In this document: positions 17,101 to 22,364 of the stretch, one piece after another | Layout of the letters: every line of letters starts with the position of its first letter | How positions within the stretch are numbered: the first letter of the stretch is position 1 | NCBI RefSeq assembly: GCF_042652085.1 | Contig: NZ_JBHSJF010000006.1 | Coordinates: forward strand, 992,001-1,056,000 | Origin: Flaviflagellibacter deserti | GTDB lineage: Bacteria > Pseudomonadota > Alphaproteobacteria > Rhizobiales > Methylopilaceae | DNA: 64,000 nucleotides | Reading direction: 5' to 3' | Notes under the pieces: model-generated | Database searches by the model: none | What the model was told of the DNA's origin: nothing | What the model saw: the letters and a program-made list of their open reading frames with translations, nothing else | Translations under genes and position numbers: made by a program

Positions 17101-18357
17101 GGCCTGACCAACCTGCCCGAGCACATCTTCGAAGCCGACCTCGAAGACGAGGACGACGACGATGATACCGGCCAGGATCCGGACGATGACGATGACGAAG
17201 ACGAGGATGATGACGACGACACCGGAACCGGTGGCGACGATGACGAAGATGAAGATGATGACGATCCCACTGGATCGGACGACGATGAAGACGAAGAAGA
17301 CGACGACGATGAAGACGACACGTCCGGGTCCGATGATGATGATGACGAGGATGAAGACGACGAAGACGACGAGGACGACACCAGTGGTGACGACGACGAT
17401 GACGACGACACCACTGGCGAGGACGATGACGACACCACCGTCCCACCGCCTCCTGTCCAACCCGGCGTCGGCACGGCTCTAGCGGACGTCCTCGTCGGCA
17501 CCGCCGCGGCGGACAATCTGATCGGTCTCGCCAGCGACGACGTCATCATGGGCCATGGTGGAGACGACGCGATCGTCGCCGGCGAAGGCAACGACTTCGT
17601 CAATGGCGGTGAAGGTCGCGACGTGATCTCGGCGAATGCCGGCGACGATCATGTCTTCGGCGGCGGCGCGGCTGACATGATCTACGGCGATGCCGGCGAC
17701 GATCGCCTGTTCGGCGATGCCGGAGACGACCTGATCAATGCGGGCGCTGGAAGCGACACGGTCGTCGGCGGCGCGGGCAACGATCTGTTCGTCGCCGAGG
17801 TCGGAGACGGGAACGACAGCTATTTTGGCGACGAGCCGAATGGCGGAACTGGCATCGATACGCTCGACATGTCGGCGATCACGGCGGCGATCACGGTCGA
17901 TCTCGGAACCGGTGTCGGCGGCCATGGCAGCACGACGAGTGCGCAGAGTGGGACCGACGCGCTATGGGGCGTCGAGAACGTGATCGGCGGCTCCGGAGCC
18001 GACTCGATCACGGCAAGCGAAGCCGTGAACGTCATGGATGGCGGTGCCGGCAACGACACCTTCCGGTTCCTGAGCGCCGCGGCCGCGAATGGCGACACGA
18101 TCGTCAACTTCCAGGTTGGCGACCAGGTCGACCTCACCGGCATCGACGCCAACAGCGGAGTCACGGGCAACCAGGCGTTCTCGCTGGTGGCAGGCCCGAC
18201 CTTCACGGCGGCCGCGCAACTGATGGTCTCCTACGAGACCAGGGCTGACGGCGACTACACCGTAATCCAGGGCAATACCGGCGGCGACAACACGGCCGAC
18301 TTCAAGCTGAGTCTCAAGGGCACGCATGAGTTCGTTCCGGACGACCTCAAGCTCTGA
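8122..18357 (+). CDS. Giant RTX protein, two haem peroxidase domains
   Basis: This 3411-residue protein starts at ATG 8122 (GGAGGG before it; the frame opens at 8062). Haem peroxidase domain 1 spans about residues 260-990: distal-side FGQFFDHGLD with His286, proximal YRFGHS with His695, and ARGRD with Arg784. Domain 2 spans about 2330-3000: FGQYFDHGLD His2441, YRVGHS His2731, ARGRD Arg2826. Between them lie RTX calcium-binding nonapeptides (GGxGxDxxx) and an Ig-like domain (about 1550-1620). After domain 2 come an Asp/Glu-rich linker (about 3007-3113), more RTX repeats and an uncleaved type I secretion tail. There is no N-terminal signal peptide. The architecture resembles MopA of Aurantimonas and Erythrobacter, linked to Mn(II) oxidation. 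Export is presumably by the ABC/HlyD system downstream. Confidence 0.93.
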   Translation: MAAFTLNRADLEFILKQIKVSEAHANGTPLTEIYVDPEGNVVPAGTPGAVLAIPDPHVPVGLRTVDGTYNNIVAGRENFGAADQAMPRLLDPHYVNDLDGDQFDADGPGPAPATTNGNYANPGNVADADPRTISNLIVDMSLNNPAAVIAALTFAGSEDPHADLQRLLDARVTQAEADAAVVTAQTALDTANANLDAAVAGYVPGDTASIDAIQDAAEAVTAAEQTLEAAETVAADPAAALETLAGELGLVINSEGSLVIPNVAPDEGLSAPFNAWMTFFGQFFDHGLDLITKGGNGTVYIPLEPDDPLYVPGGHSNFMVLTRAAPDENGEHTNTTTSWVDQNQTYTSHASHQVFLREYKFSEDTDSDGVADARAVATGRLLDGHHTEGSVVNKNGLPTWADVKDQAQTMLGLTLSDVHVLEVPLLATDEYGMFERGPNGYAQVLVEVEHSGGTAVLKVEGKAGGLDLLNITAADLPAGHGLADVTTIAPLGTRHAFLDDIAHNAVPKLGLVDHDRNPATAPIEILPDDDDVAGNPLIPNQFGINERYDDELLERHFITGDGRGNENIGLTAVHHVFHSEHNRQIDSQKLIILQSGDLDFINEWLVGSDITALPDGFADMTAVQQLAFGETLNWDGERLFQAGRFATEMQYQHLVFEEFARKVQPAIDPFVFNSITDIDPSIFSEFANVVYRFGHSMLTDSMPRVLLNEDGTVASTDDMGLIDSFLNPIAFNNDGALTAEEAAGAIVRGMTIERGNEIDEFVTGALRNNLLGLPLDLATINIARGRDTGMPTLNQAREQLYAATGSTFLTPYDSWTDFAANLKNPISVVNFIAAYGLHASITDQVTDPAAVTPTNPTGLRDKTLEEKRDAAWALVFGETVGTATVVPADRLDFLNSTGDYNAGNNGLNTIDLWIGGLAEKKMPFGGFLGSTFNAVFEAQLEALQDGDRFYYLTRTQGQNFLNMLEQNSFAKMIMANTDISQPGADGIRGTADDVISRHIGVDSFANYDFVLEVNAANQADYDPENNDLDGPGPVDPLGNDPALEAMGLGKVQRDNPGTLGPDANYIRFTGGEHVVVGGTNNADTIITDFGDDGIWGDAGNDRIESGAGVDLVNGGSGDDIITDSGDSGDFIKGDEGNDVIANSNGLDILMGGSGKDAIFVGVDDTEVFGGEGDDFIAGGAGVDLLMGNEGDDWMEAAGGFDTTAGDNSELFFNSAIKGHDVMFAGDDEHDFDAESGDDIMVQGESVMRNEGMFGFDWAIFKDAQIDGYADMRIPIFTTEQEDVLRNRFDKVEALSGWNGNDTLLGDDRVFGEIAPGDTVATTEGIFFNDGLDQAGIDRITGLSAIVRVNPETGFFEAGNILLGGAGNDNLRGNGGDDILDGDRWLNVRISIRANADGTGAELATVDTMRHTFAADDTSVPAAWRGHALFELLVNRTIVPTQMQIVREIVDTGATATDEDIAFFNDVRANYTVERNTDGSFTVTHVTVSVVIDPLTERNLVSDGVDTLHNVEIARFLDEDVLLVNRAPTGFPTITGTENVLTANINGIADQNGLPPAADFDYQWQVSNNGLDGWTNIGTNSPTFAVANNDNRFYRVAVSYTDDSGYAETVTSQMTAVVGDNNGGGVNDTLNGTADPNLINGRDGNDTLNGGQGDDVINGGDDNDTLNGGAGNDTLNGGANTDTVTYVAATGAVTVNLATGLATGADGNDTLTSIENVTASNFDDVLTGNAGDNLLAGRTGNDTYRVDLNGGDDTINELGGQDRITILTAGAALASLSVSDDGAGTNDGNLDIAFNGQTLTAIDHFDNTNEGVELINFDGGSYAGYQLGSADYTVSTADPANSGTPTARTVTVASGNNLLAGETGADRLTGGTGNDLLFGAAGNDILNGGAGNDLLVGGDGNDTVSGGDGNDVIVYDIDEGDGGGDTITGGANTDTLAIVDEGGNDAETLSVNFDGTRITQIEGGGSVAADVESVTASLGAGSDTLAYNTASAVSVDLAAGTATGFTSIAGVDNVTGGTGSDTFRGNADDNVFTGNGGTDRVVFSGTASAHVFTLDGTSLEVTGTGGTDTLSSVEQLEFDDGVYALVQGTGGVNTLTGSVNADLLLGFGGNDTINAGAGDDMIVYNAGTDGRDIVNGGTEGTEGDTFVINGTNAAETYRVYTRAAWDAVAGNDGASLAAATEIVITRNGTNFASVIAELADIEEIRINTGPGNDTVLPIGDFSPTSLSFNTITIDGSEGNDTVDISSLTSAHRIVFKSNGGNDTIVGTMRPQDVIELADGQSLANYTTTVNPNGTTTLSNGTHSITFASNGNPVIVDDDDDVIDGAFELTARDIAGLKNLVQGRPAFEDDDDTEGHEGIRDLEGTGNNVANPDFGSADQPFIRLTEARYGDLNDEGNRDINPIFDGLDPRDISNILGEQEDGLPKQANDANIFFMAFGQYFDHGLDFLPKNAAYGKLEIGGPDEGAPFGSTPADLTRGEVSGFDEDGNPEHMNKTSPFVDQNQAYGSNELVGQFLRESDGNQGVGMRLLQGGVDPSNPDFNLLPTLRELIQHHWEANTIFHDASLPGGQISFRDYYSNYPIPSGATGNLLDEVTGAFDPDVLNAAVSNFMGSGFPLLLDTNPFISLLDHFVAGDGRANENFALTAMHTVWARNHNFHVEKLLEAGFDGTDEEVFQAAKMLNEAEYQRVVFDEFADALIGGIRGLGTHGHEGYNEEVDARISHEFASAVYRVGHSLIGQTMTILDENGQPKQVALFDAFLNPSNDPGVFTAPLPPGYVPQPGYAQLGVSSILGGIAQQPAEEVDFNIVDAVRNDLVRINADLFSFNVARGRDVGLGTLNQVRADLKASLDPYIREAIGFAGNMDPYTSWADFQARNGLSNTVIAQFMEAYPDLVLDTQEKIDAFVEVNPDIQLQDGPNGSKIVKGIDRVDLWVGGLAEQHINGGMVGQTFWVVLHEQFDRLQEGDRFYYLDRFDNFDFYEEFVDGQEFADIIARNTGLTNLPEHIFEADLEDEDDDDDTGQDPDDDDDEDEDDDDDTGTGGDDDEDEDDDDPTGSDDDEDEEDDDDEDDTSGSDDDDDEDEDDEDDEDDTSGDDDDDDDTTGEDDDDTTVPPPPVQPGVGTALADVLVGTAAADNLIGLASDDVIMGHGGDDAIVAGEGNDFVNGGEGRDVISANAGDDHVFGGGAADMIYGDAGDDRLFGDAGDDLINAGAGSDTVVGGAGNDLFVAEVGDGNDSYFGDEPNGGTGIDTLDMSAITAAITVDLGTGVGGHGSTTSAQSGTDALWGVENVIGGSGADSITASEAVNVMDGGAGNDTFRFLSAAAANGDTIVNFQVGDQVDLTGIDANSGVTGNQAFSLVAGPTFTAAAQLMVSYETRADGDYTVIQGNTGGDNTADFKLSLKGTHEFVPDDLKL
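8630..8868 (+). other. Predicted helical insert in peroxidase N-terminus
   Basis: Residues about 170-249 of the giant protein are Ala/Asp/Glu/Thr-rich with heptad-like spacing (for example AEADAAVVTAQTALDTANA). This implies a helical, possibly coiled-coil, arm that interrupts the approach to the first peroxidase domain. Nothing equivalent is seen before the second domain. Confidence 0.5.
11340..11710 (+). repeat. RTX repeat block 1
   Basis: Tandem copies of a 27-base coding unit encoding GGxGxDxxx-like nonapeptides (GDAGNDRIE, GGSGDDIIT, GDEGNDVIA, GGEGDDFIA). They form a Ca2+-binding parallel beta-roll directly after peroxidase domain 1. Copies are diverged at DNA level. Confidence 0.85.
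12990..13340 (+). repeat. RTX repeat block 2
   Basis: RTX nonapeptides with a recurring GNDTLNGG core (GRDGNDTLN, GGQGDDVIN, GGAGNDTLN). The DNA copies here are closely similar, so this block is prone to mis-assembly or to recombination between units. Confidence 0.8.
13672..13870 (+). repeat. RTX repeat block 3
   Basis: Further nonapeptides (GGTGNDLLF, GAAGNDILN, GGAGNDLLV, GGDGNDTVS, GGDGNDVIV) form the most regular beta-roll of the protein, followed by irregular GGTGSDTF-type units to about 14560. Confidence 0.8.
17140..17450 (+). repeat. Asp/Glu-rich low-complexity tract
   Basis: About 100 codons made almost only of GAC, GAT, GAA and GAG, broken at intervals by TG, TSG or PTG spacers, then a Pro hinge (PPPPVQPG). 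It links peroxidase domain 2 to the terminal RTX block. Such charge density could bind Ca2+ or Mn2+ or act as an extended spacer; both are inference. The frame stays open across the repeat, so it is not a pseudogene scar. Confidence 0.85.
17470..18070 (+). repeat. C-terminal RTX repeats and secretion region
   Basis: Final nonapeptide block (GHGGDDAIV, GEGNDFVNG, GDAGDDRLF) and a last GGAGNDTF unit. A repeat-free end of about 100 residues follows, the usual place of the uncleaved type I export signal. Confidence 0.8.
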
Positions 18358-18373
18358 CTTCTGACGCCAAGAC

Positions 18374-18398
18374 GACGGGCCGGTTCCTCCGGCCCGTC
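18374..18398 (+). terminator. Hairpin between peroxidase and exporter
   Basis: A perfect 10-bp stem GACGGGCCGG / CCGGCCCGTC with a 5-base loop sits 16 bases after the peroxidase stop and about 24 bases before the exporter start. No U-run follows. It may be a leaky terminator or an mRNA 3'-end protector that lets the peroxidase message exceed the exporter message. Confidence 0.6.
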
Positions 18399-18421
18399 AT
18401 TAGCCAGAAAGCGTGACCGTC

Positions 18422-20161
18422 ATGGGTACCAACAAACGGCCTTTGCGGAGGCAGGATGCAGCCAAGCTGATCAGCGGATTCCGCGGCATCATGCTCTTCC
18501 TGTTCCTGATGTCCGGGGTGATCAACATCCTGGCGCTGACGGGCTCGTTCTACATGCTGCAGATCTACGATCGCGCGCTCACCGGCGGCAGCATCCCCAC
18601 TCTGATCGCCCTCTCGGTGCTGGCGATCGGGCTTTATCTTTTCCAGGGCATGTTCGACGTCATCCGATCGCAGGTCCTGGTCCGCGTCGGTGCGCGGCTC
18701 GACAAGAAGGTCGCGCCTTTGGCCCACAGCGTTGCGATCGACATGCCCCGCTTCGGGTTCTCGACCGCGGAATCGCTCGAACGTGGTCGCGACGTCGATA
18801 CCGTGCGGGGCTTCCTCGGCAGCCAGGGCCCGATCGCCCTGTTCGATCTGCCCTGGATGCCGATCTATCTGATCTTCGTCTATCTGCTGCATCCCTATCT
18901 CGGCGGACTGACGCTCGGCGGCGCCGTCGTCCTCGGAATCCTGACGCTCGCCACCGAACTGATGACGCGGCGGCTCAGCACCCAGACGCAGCAGGCCGTC
19001 ATCACGCGCAATGCGATCGCGGATTCCAACGCGCGCAATGCGGATATCCTGAAGGCGATGGGCTTTGCCGGCCGCGCCGTCGAGCGTTTCAACGCGGCGA
19101 ACGACGAGCACCTGCAGCTCCAGACCCGCACCAACGACATCACCGGCACGTTCGGTGCGATCTCGCGGGTCCTACGCATGCTGCTCCAGTCCGCCCTGCT
19201 CGGTCTGGGCGCCTATCTGACCATCCAGGGTGAGTTGTCCGCGGGCGCTATCATCGCCTCCTCGGTCGCCTCGTCCCGCGCGCTCGCGCCGATCGATCTC
19301 GCGATCGGCAACTGGAAGGGCGTCGTTGCCGCCCGCCAGGCGTTCTCTCGCCTCCGAGAGACCGTAGTCGCGCTCGCCAAGGCCGAAGAGCCGATGGCTC
19401 TCCCCGCTCCCACCTCGACGCTCAAGGTCGAGAAGATCACCGTCGCAGCTCCCGCCTCCGGCCGTGTTCTGCTCAGCGAAGCGGGCTTCGAGCTGAAGGC
19501 CGGTGACGCTCTCGGTGTAATCGGACCGAGCGCCGGCGGAAAGACCACGCTGGTGCGCGCGCTCACCGGTGTCTGGCCCGTACTGCGCGGAAGCGTCCGT
19601 CTCGACGATGCGGAACTCACTCAATGGAGCGACGAGGACCTCGGCCGCTGCATCGGCTACCTCCCGCAAGAGGTCGCGCTGCTCGATGCGACGATCGGTG
19701 AGAACATTTCGCGCTTCGCCGAAAACCCCGATCCGCGAACGATCATCGCTGCGGCTAACGCAGCCGGCGTGCACGAGATGATCGTCCGTCTGCCCGAGGG
19801 CTACAAGACCAGGATCGGACCGCAGGGCGCGGTTCTCTCGGCGGGACAGCGACAGCGCATCGGCCTTGCCCGCGCACTGTACGGCGACCCCTTCCTTGTC
19901 ATTCTCGACGAGCCGAACTCCAATCTCGACAGCGACGGCGAGACCGCCCTGACGAAAGCCATCGCAGGAGTCCGCGCTCGCGGCGGCATCGTCATCGTGG
20001 TCGCGCACAGGCCGAGCGCGCTCGCCGCAGTCGATCTCGTCGCGGTCGTCCAGAACGGCCGCCTCGCCGGCTTCGGACCGAAGGACGAGATCATCTCGTC
20101 GCCTGCCCAGGCTCCGTCGAAAGCGAACCGCAGAACGACAGAAATGAGGGTGCCGGCATGA
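18422..20161 (+). CDS. Type I secretion ABC transporter, PrtD-like
   Basis: This 579-residue inner-membrane exporter fuses a permease and an ATPase. The transmembrane part (about residues 20-310) has hydrophobic stretches such as GIMLFLFLMSGVINILAL. The nucleotide-binding domain shows Walker A GPSAGGKTTL (from Gly368), signature LSAGQRQRIGLARAL and Walker B VILDEP. There is no N-terminal C39-like domain, so it is of the PrtD/LapB-less class that moves RTX proteins. ATG 18422 is preferred over GTG 18413 for ribosome-site spacing. The stop overlaps the next start (ATGA). The presumed substrate is the giant peroxidase immediately upstream. No TolC-type outer-membrane gene is in the window. Confidence 0.93.
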   Translation: MGTNKRPLRRQDAAKLISGFRGIMLFLFLMSGVINILALTGSFYMLQIYDRALTGGSIPTLIALSVLAIGLYLFQGMFDVIRSQVLVRVGARLDKKVAPLAHSVAIDMPRFGFSTAESLERGRDVDTVRGFLGSQGPIALFDLPWMPIYLIFVYLLHPYLGGLTLGGAVVLGILTLATELMTRRLSTQTQQAVITRNAIADSNARNADILKAMGFAGRAVERFNAANDEHLQLQTRTNDITGTFGAISRVLRMLLQSALLGLGAYLTIQGELSAGAIIASSVASSRALAPIDLAIGNWKGVVAARQAFSRLRETVVALAKAEEPMALPAPTSTLKVEKITVAAPASGRVLLSEAGFELKAGDALGVIGPSAGGKTTLVRALTGVWPVLRGSVRLDDAELTQWSDEDLGRCIGYLPQEVALLDATIGENISRFAENPDPRTIIAAANAAGVHEMIVRLPEGYKTRIGPQGAVLSAGQRQRIGLARALYGDPFLVILDEPNSNLDSDGETALTKAIAGVRARGGIVIVVAHRPSALAAVDLVAVVQNGRLAGFGPKDEIISSPAQAPSKANRRTTEMRVPA

Positions 20162-22353
20162 CCATCAGCGTCAAGGCGACCAAGACCGACGCCGCCAATC
20201 CCACGGAATCCCGCGATCGCTACCTCCTCAAAGGCGCGATCTTCACGAAGACGCCGATCTATATCGGCGTGCTCATCTCCGCCTTCCTGCTCTATCTGAA
20301 GACCTTCTTCCCGAGCATGGCCGAGCCGGCCCCGCCCCACGAGGACAAGCCGGCACCGCAGCCGGACGAAGACGGCGCGCCGGTGGTGGAGACCGCGTCT
20401 GTCGAAGGGGATGGGCCGGTTCCGGAGGAGGAAATCCCCGAGGAAGAACCGGGGCCGAACAGTTCCGGCAGCCCGACGATCCAGTCGGAGGATCCATCCT
20501 TCGTGATGTTCGATTCCCCGCCCATCTCCTACCAGGTTCCTGACGTAGCGGTCCGCCTTCGGCCGGACTCCTATGAAGTTCGGCCCCGTGCCGGAAACGA
20601 CAATATGGGCCTCGCCCGCGGCAATGGCGGCGGCAATCACTCCGGCGGAGGTGGCGGCGGCAACGGATCATCGAATCCAGGCGACGACGGCCCGGGAAAC
20701 GGCGACGATGATGACGACGATCCGGTCAATCGCGCGCCGCGCTCGAAAGGCACGGCCTATCTCGGCGATTTCGTCAGCGGCCACGCCGCGGTCATCGCTT
20801 TCGCGGCGCTGTTGCAGAACGCGGGCGATCCCGATGGGGACCGCCTCTCGATCAGCAATGTCTCGGTTTCGAACGGAACCCTGACGGCGGTCAACGGCGG
20901 CTGGATCTACACGCCGGCCGAAGGCATGACTGGCTTCGCCACGCTCACCTACACAATCAGCGACGGCAAACTGTCGGTCCAGCACACGGCCCAGTTCCGC
21001 GTCGTCGACTATCATGAGATCAACGGCACCGTGGCCGCCGACGCGCTGGTCGGCACGCTGCACAAGGACCAGATCGACGCCGGTGAGGGCAACGACAATG
21101 TCGATGCACGCGCGGGCAACGACACGATCTGGGCCGGTGGCGGCGACGACCACATCAACGCCGGATCGGGCGACGACATCGTCGTGGCGGGCGCCGGCAA
21201 CGATCTCATCTTCGCGGGCCTCGGCAATGATGTCGTATGGGCGGGAGCCGGTGATGACCGCGTCTTCGGCGAGGAAGGCGACGACGTCCTCAAGGGCGAA
21301 GACGGCAAGGACAAGCTGGACGGCGGTCCGGGCGATGACACCCTCGATGGAGGCGCGGACGACGACGAGCTTTATGCCGGCGCCGACAACGACGTCCTGC
21401 AGGGTGGTACGGGCGACGATCTCCTGCGCGGCATGACCGGCAACGATGTGCTCGACGGCGGCGCCGACGAGGACCAGGTCTACGGCGACGAGGGCGACGA
21501 CGTCATCACCGGCACAACGGATGCGGCCGCCGACGTCTACGACGGTGGCGACGGACAGGACACCGTCGACTATTCGGCGGCGGCCACCGGCATCATCCTC
21601 GACCTGAAGACAGGACTGGCCACAGGCGTCGAAATCGGTGCCGATCTCCTCGCCAATATCGAGAAGGTCATCGCCGGCGATGGCGACGACGTGCTGCGCG
21701 GTGACGCCGAAGACAATGTGCTCGACGGCGGCGGTGGGAACGACACGATCTGCGACGATCTCGGCAGCGATACCGTCTATGGCGGCGATGGCGACGATTG
21801 CATCGTGGCCGCAACCGACGCCAGCTCGGACGTCTACGATGGCGGCAGCGGCAGCGACACTGTCGACTATTCGGCGGCGACGATGGGCATCCTCGTCAAC
21901 CTAGACACCGGTCAGGCGGTCGGCGTCGAAATCGGCGCGGACCTCCTCAGGGATATCGAGGAGGTCATGGGTGGCCAGGGCAACGACACATTCGTTCTAT
22001 CCGACGAGCCCGCCTCGCTAAGCGGCGGCGGCGGAGACGACGAGTTCGACTTCTCCAAACGCGACAACAGCGGCCCTGGCTCCTACAGCATTCACGACTT
22101 CGACGTCGGCGACCGCATCCGCGTCGCGGGCTACCGGATCTCGTCCGAGCAGGGCGAAGGTTCCAGTCCATTCGACAGCGTCTATGGCGACCAGTCCGGC
22201 CAGAACCGGCGGCAGGTCCGCTATCAGAACGAGCGCGTCGACGAGATGGAAAGGACGAAGATCGAAGCTGATCTTGACGGCGACATGACCTTCGAACTCG
22301 CCATCAACCTCGATGGTCATCACATCCTGTTTATTGCCGAAAACATCTCCTGA
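20158..22353 (+). CDS. Membrane-anchored RTX protein in T1SS operon
   Basis: This 731-residue protein starts at ATG 20158, overlapping the exporter stop by four bases. Residues about 32-52 (TPIYIGVLISAFLLYLKTFF) form one transmembrane helix without a cleavage site. An acidic Pro/Glu-rich stretch and a Gly/Asn-rich linker (GGGGGGNG, DDDDDD) follow. Next comes a cadherin-like tandem-type domain (about 195-285, DPDGDRLSISNVS through TLTYTISDG) and then about 20 RTX nonapeptides to residue 640. The C-terminus lacks an obvious export tail. It looks like a periplasmic, Ca2+-binding beta-roll tethered to the inner membrane. Its place between ABC protein and adaptor suggests a part in secretion or product retention; this is inference. 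Confidence 0.85.
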   Translation: MTISVKATKTDAANPTESRDRYLLKGAIFTKTPIYIGVLISAFLLYLKTFFPSMAEPAPPHEDKPAPQPDEDGAPVVETASVEGDGPVPEEEIPEEEPGPNSSGSPTIQSEDPSFVMFDSPPISYQVPDVAVRLRPDSYEVRPRAGNDNMGLARGNGGGNHSGGGGGGNGSSNPGDDGPGNGDDDDDDPVNRAPRSKGTAYLGDFVSGHAAVIAFAALLQNAGDPDGDRLSISNVSVSNGTLTAVNGGWIYTPAEGMTGFATLTYTISDGKLSVQHTAQFRVVDYHEINGTVAADALVGTLHKDQIDAGEGNDNVDARAGNDTIWAGGGDDHINAGSGDDIVVAGAGNDLIFAGLGNDVVWAGAGDDRVFGEEGDDVLKGEDGKDKLDGGPGDDTLDGGADDDELYAGADNDVLQGGTGDDLLRGMTGNDVLDGGADEDQVYGDEGDDVITGTTDAAADVYDGGDGQDTVDYSAAATGIILDLKTGLATGVEIGADLLANIEKVIAGDGDDVLRGDAEDNVLDGGGGNDTICDDLGSDTVYGGDGDDCIVAATDASSDVYDGGSGSDTVDYSAATMGILVNLDTGQAVGVEIGADLLRDIEEVMGGQGNDTFVLSDEPASLSGGGGDDEFDFSKRDNSGPGSYSIHDFDVGDRIRVAGYRISSEQGEGSSPFDSVYGDQSGQNRRQVRYQNERVDEMERTKIEADLDGDMTFELAINLDGHHILFIAENIS
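21070..22060 (+). repeat. RTX repeats of the anchored protein
   Basis: About 20 GGxGxDxxx-type units (GEGNDNVDA, GGGDDHINA, GAGNDLIFA, GPGDDTLDG, GGTGDDLLR). They are interrupted twice by a near-duplicate segment with core DTVDYSAA...G, at about 21559-21680 and 21859-21970. Confidence 0.85.
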
Positions 22354-22364
22354 GGAGGCCGACC

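Noticed and set aside
17140..17450. Frameshift or assembly artefact in the acidic tract
   Set aside because: The frame remains open through the repeat and continues into canonical RTX units, so the gene is intact as given; exact copy number could still be uncertain.
15808..17460. Antisense open frame of 550 codons, Val/Ile-rich
   Set aside because: The apparent hydrophobic protein is only the reverse reading of GAC/GAT repeats in the acidic tract; not a membrane protein gene.
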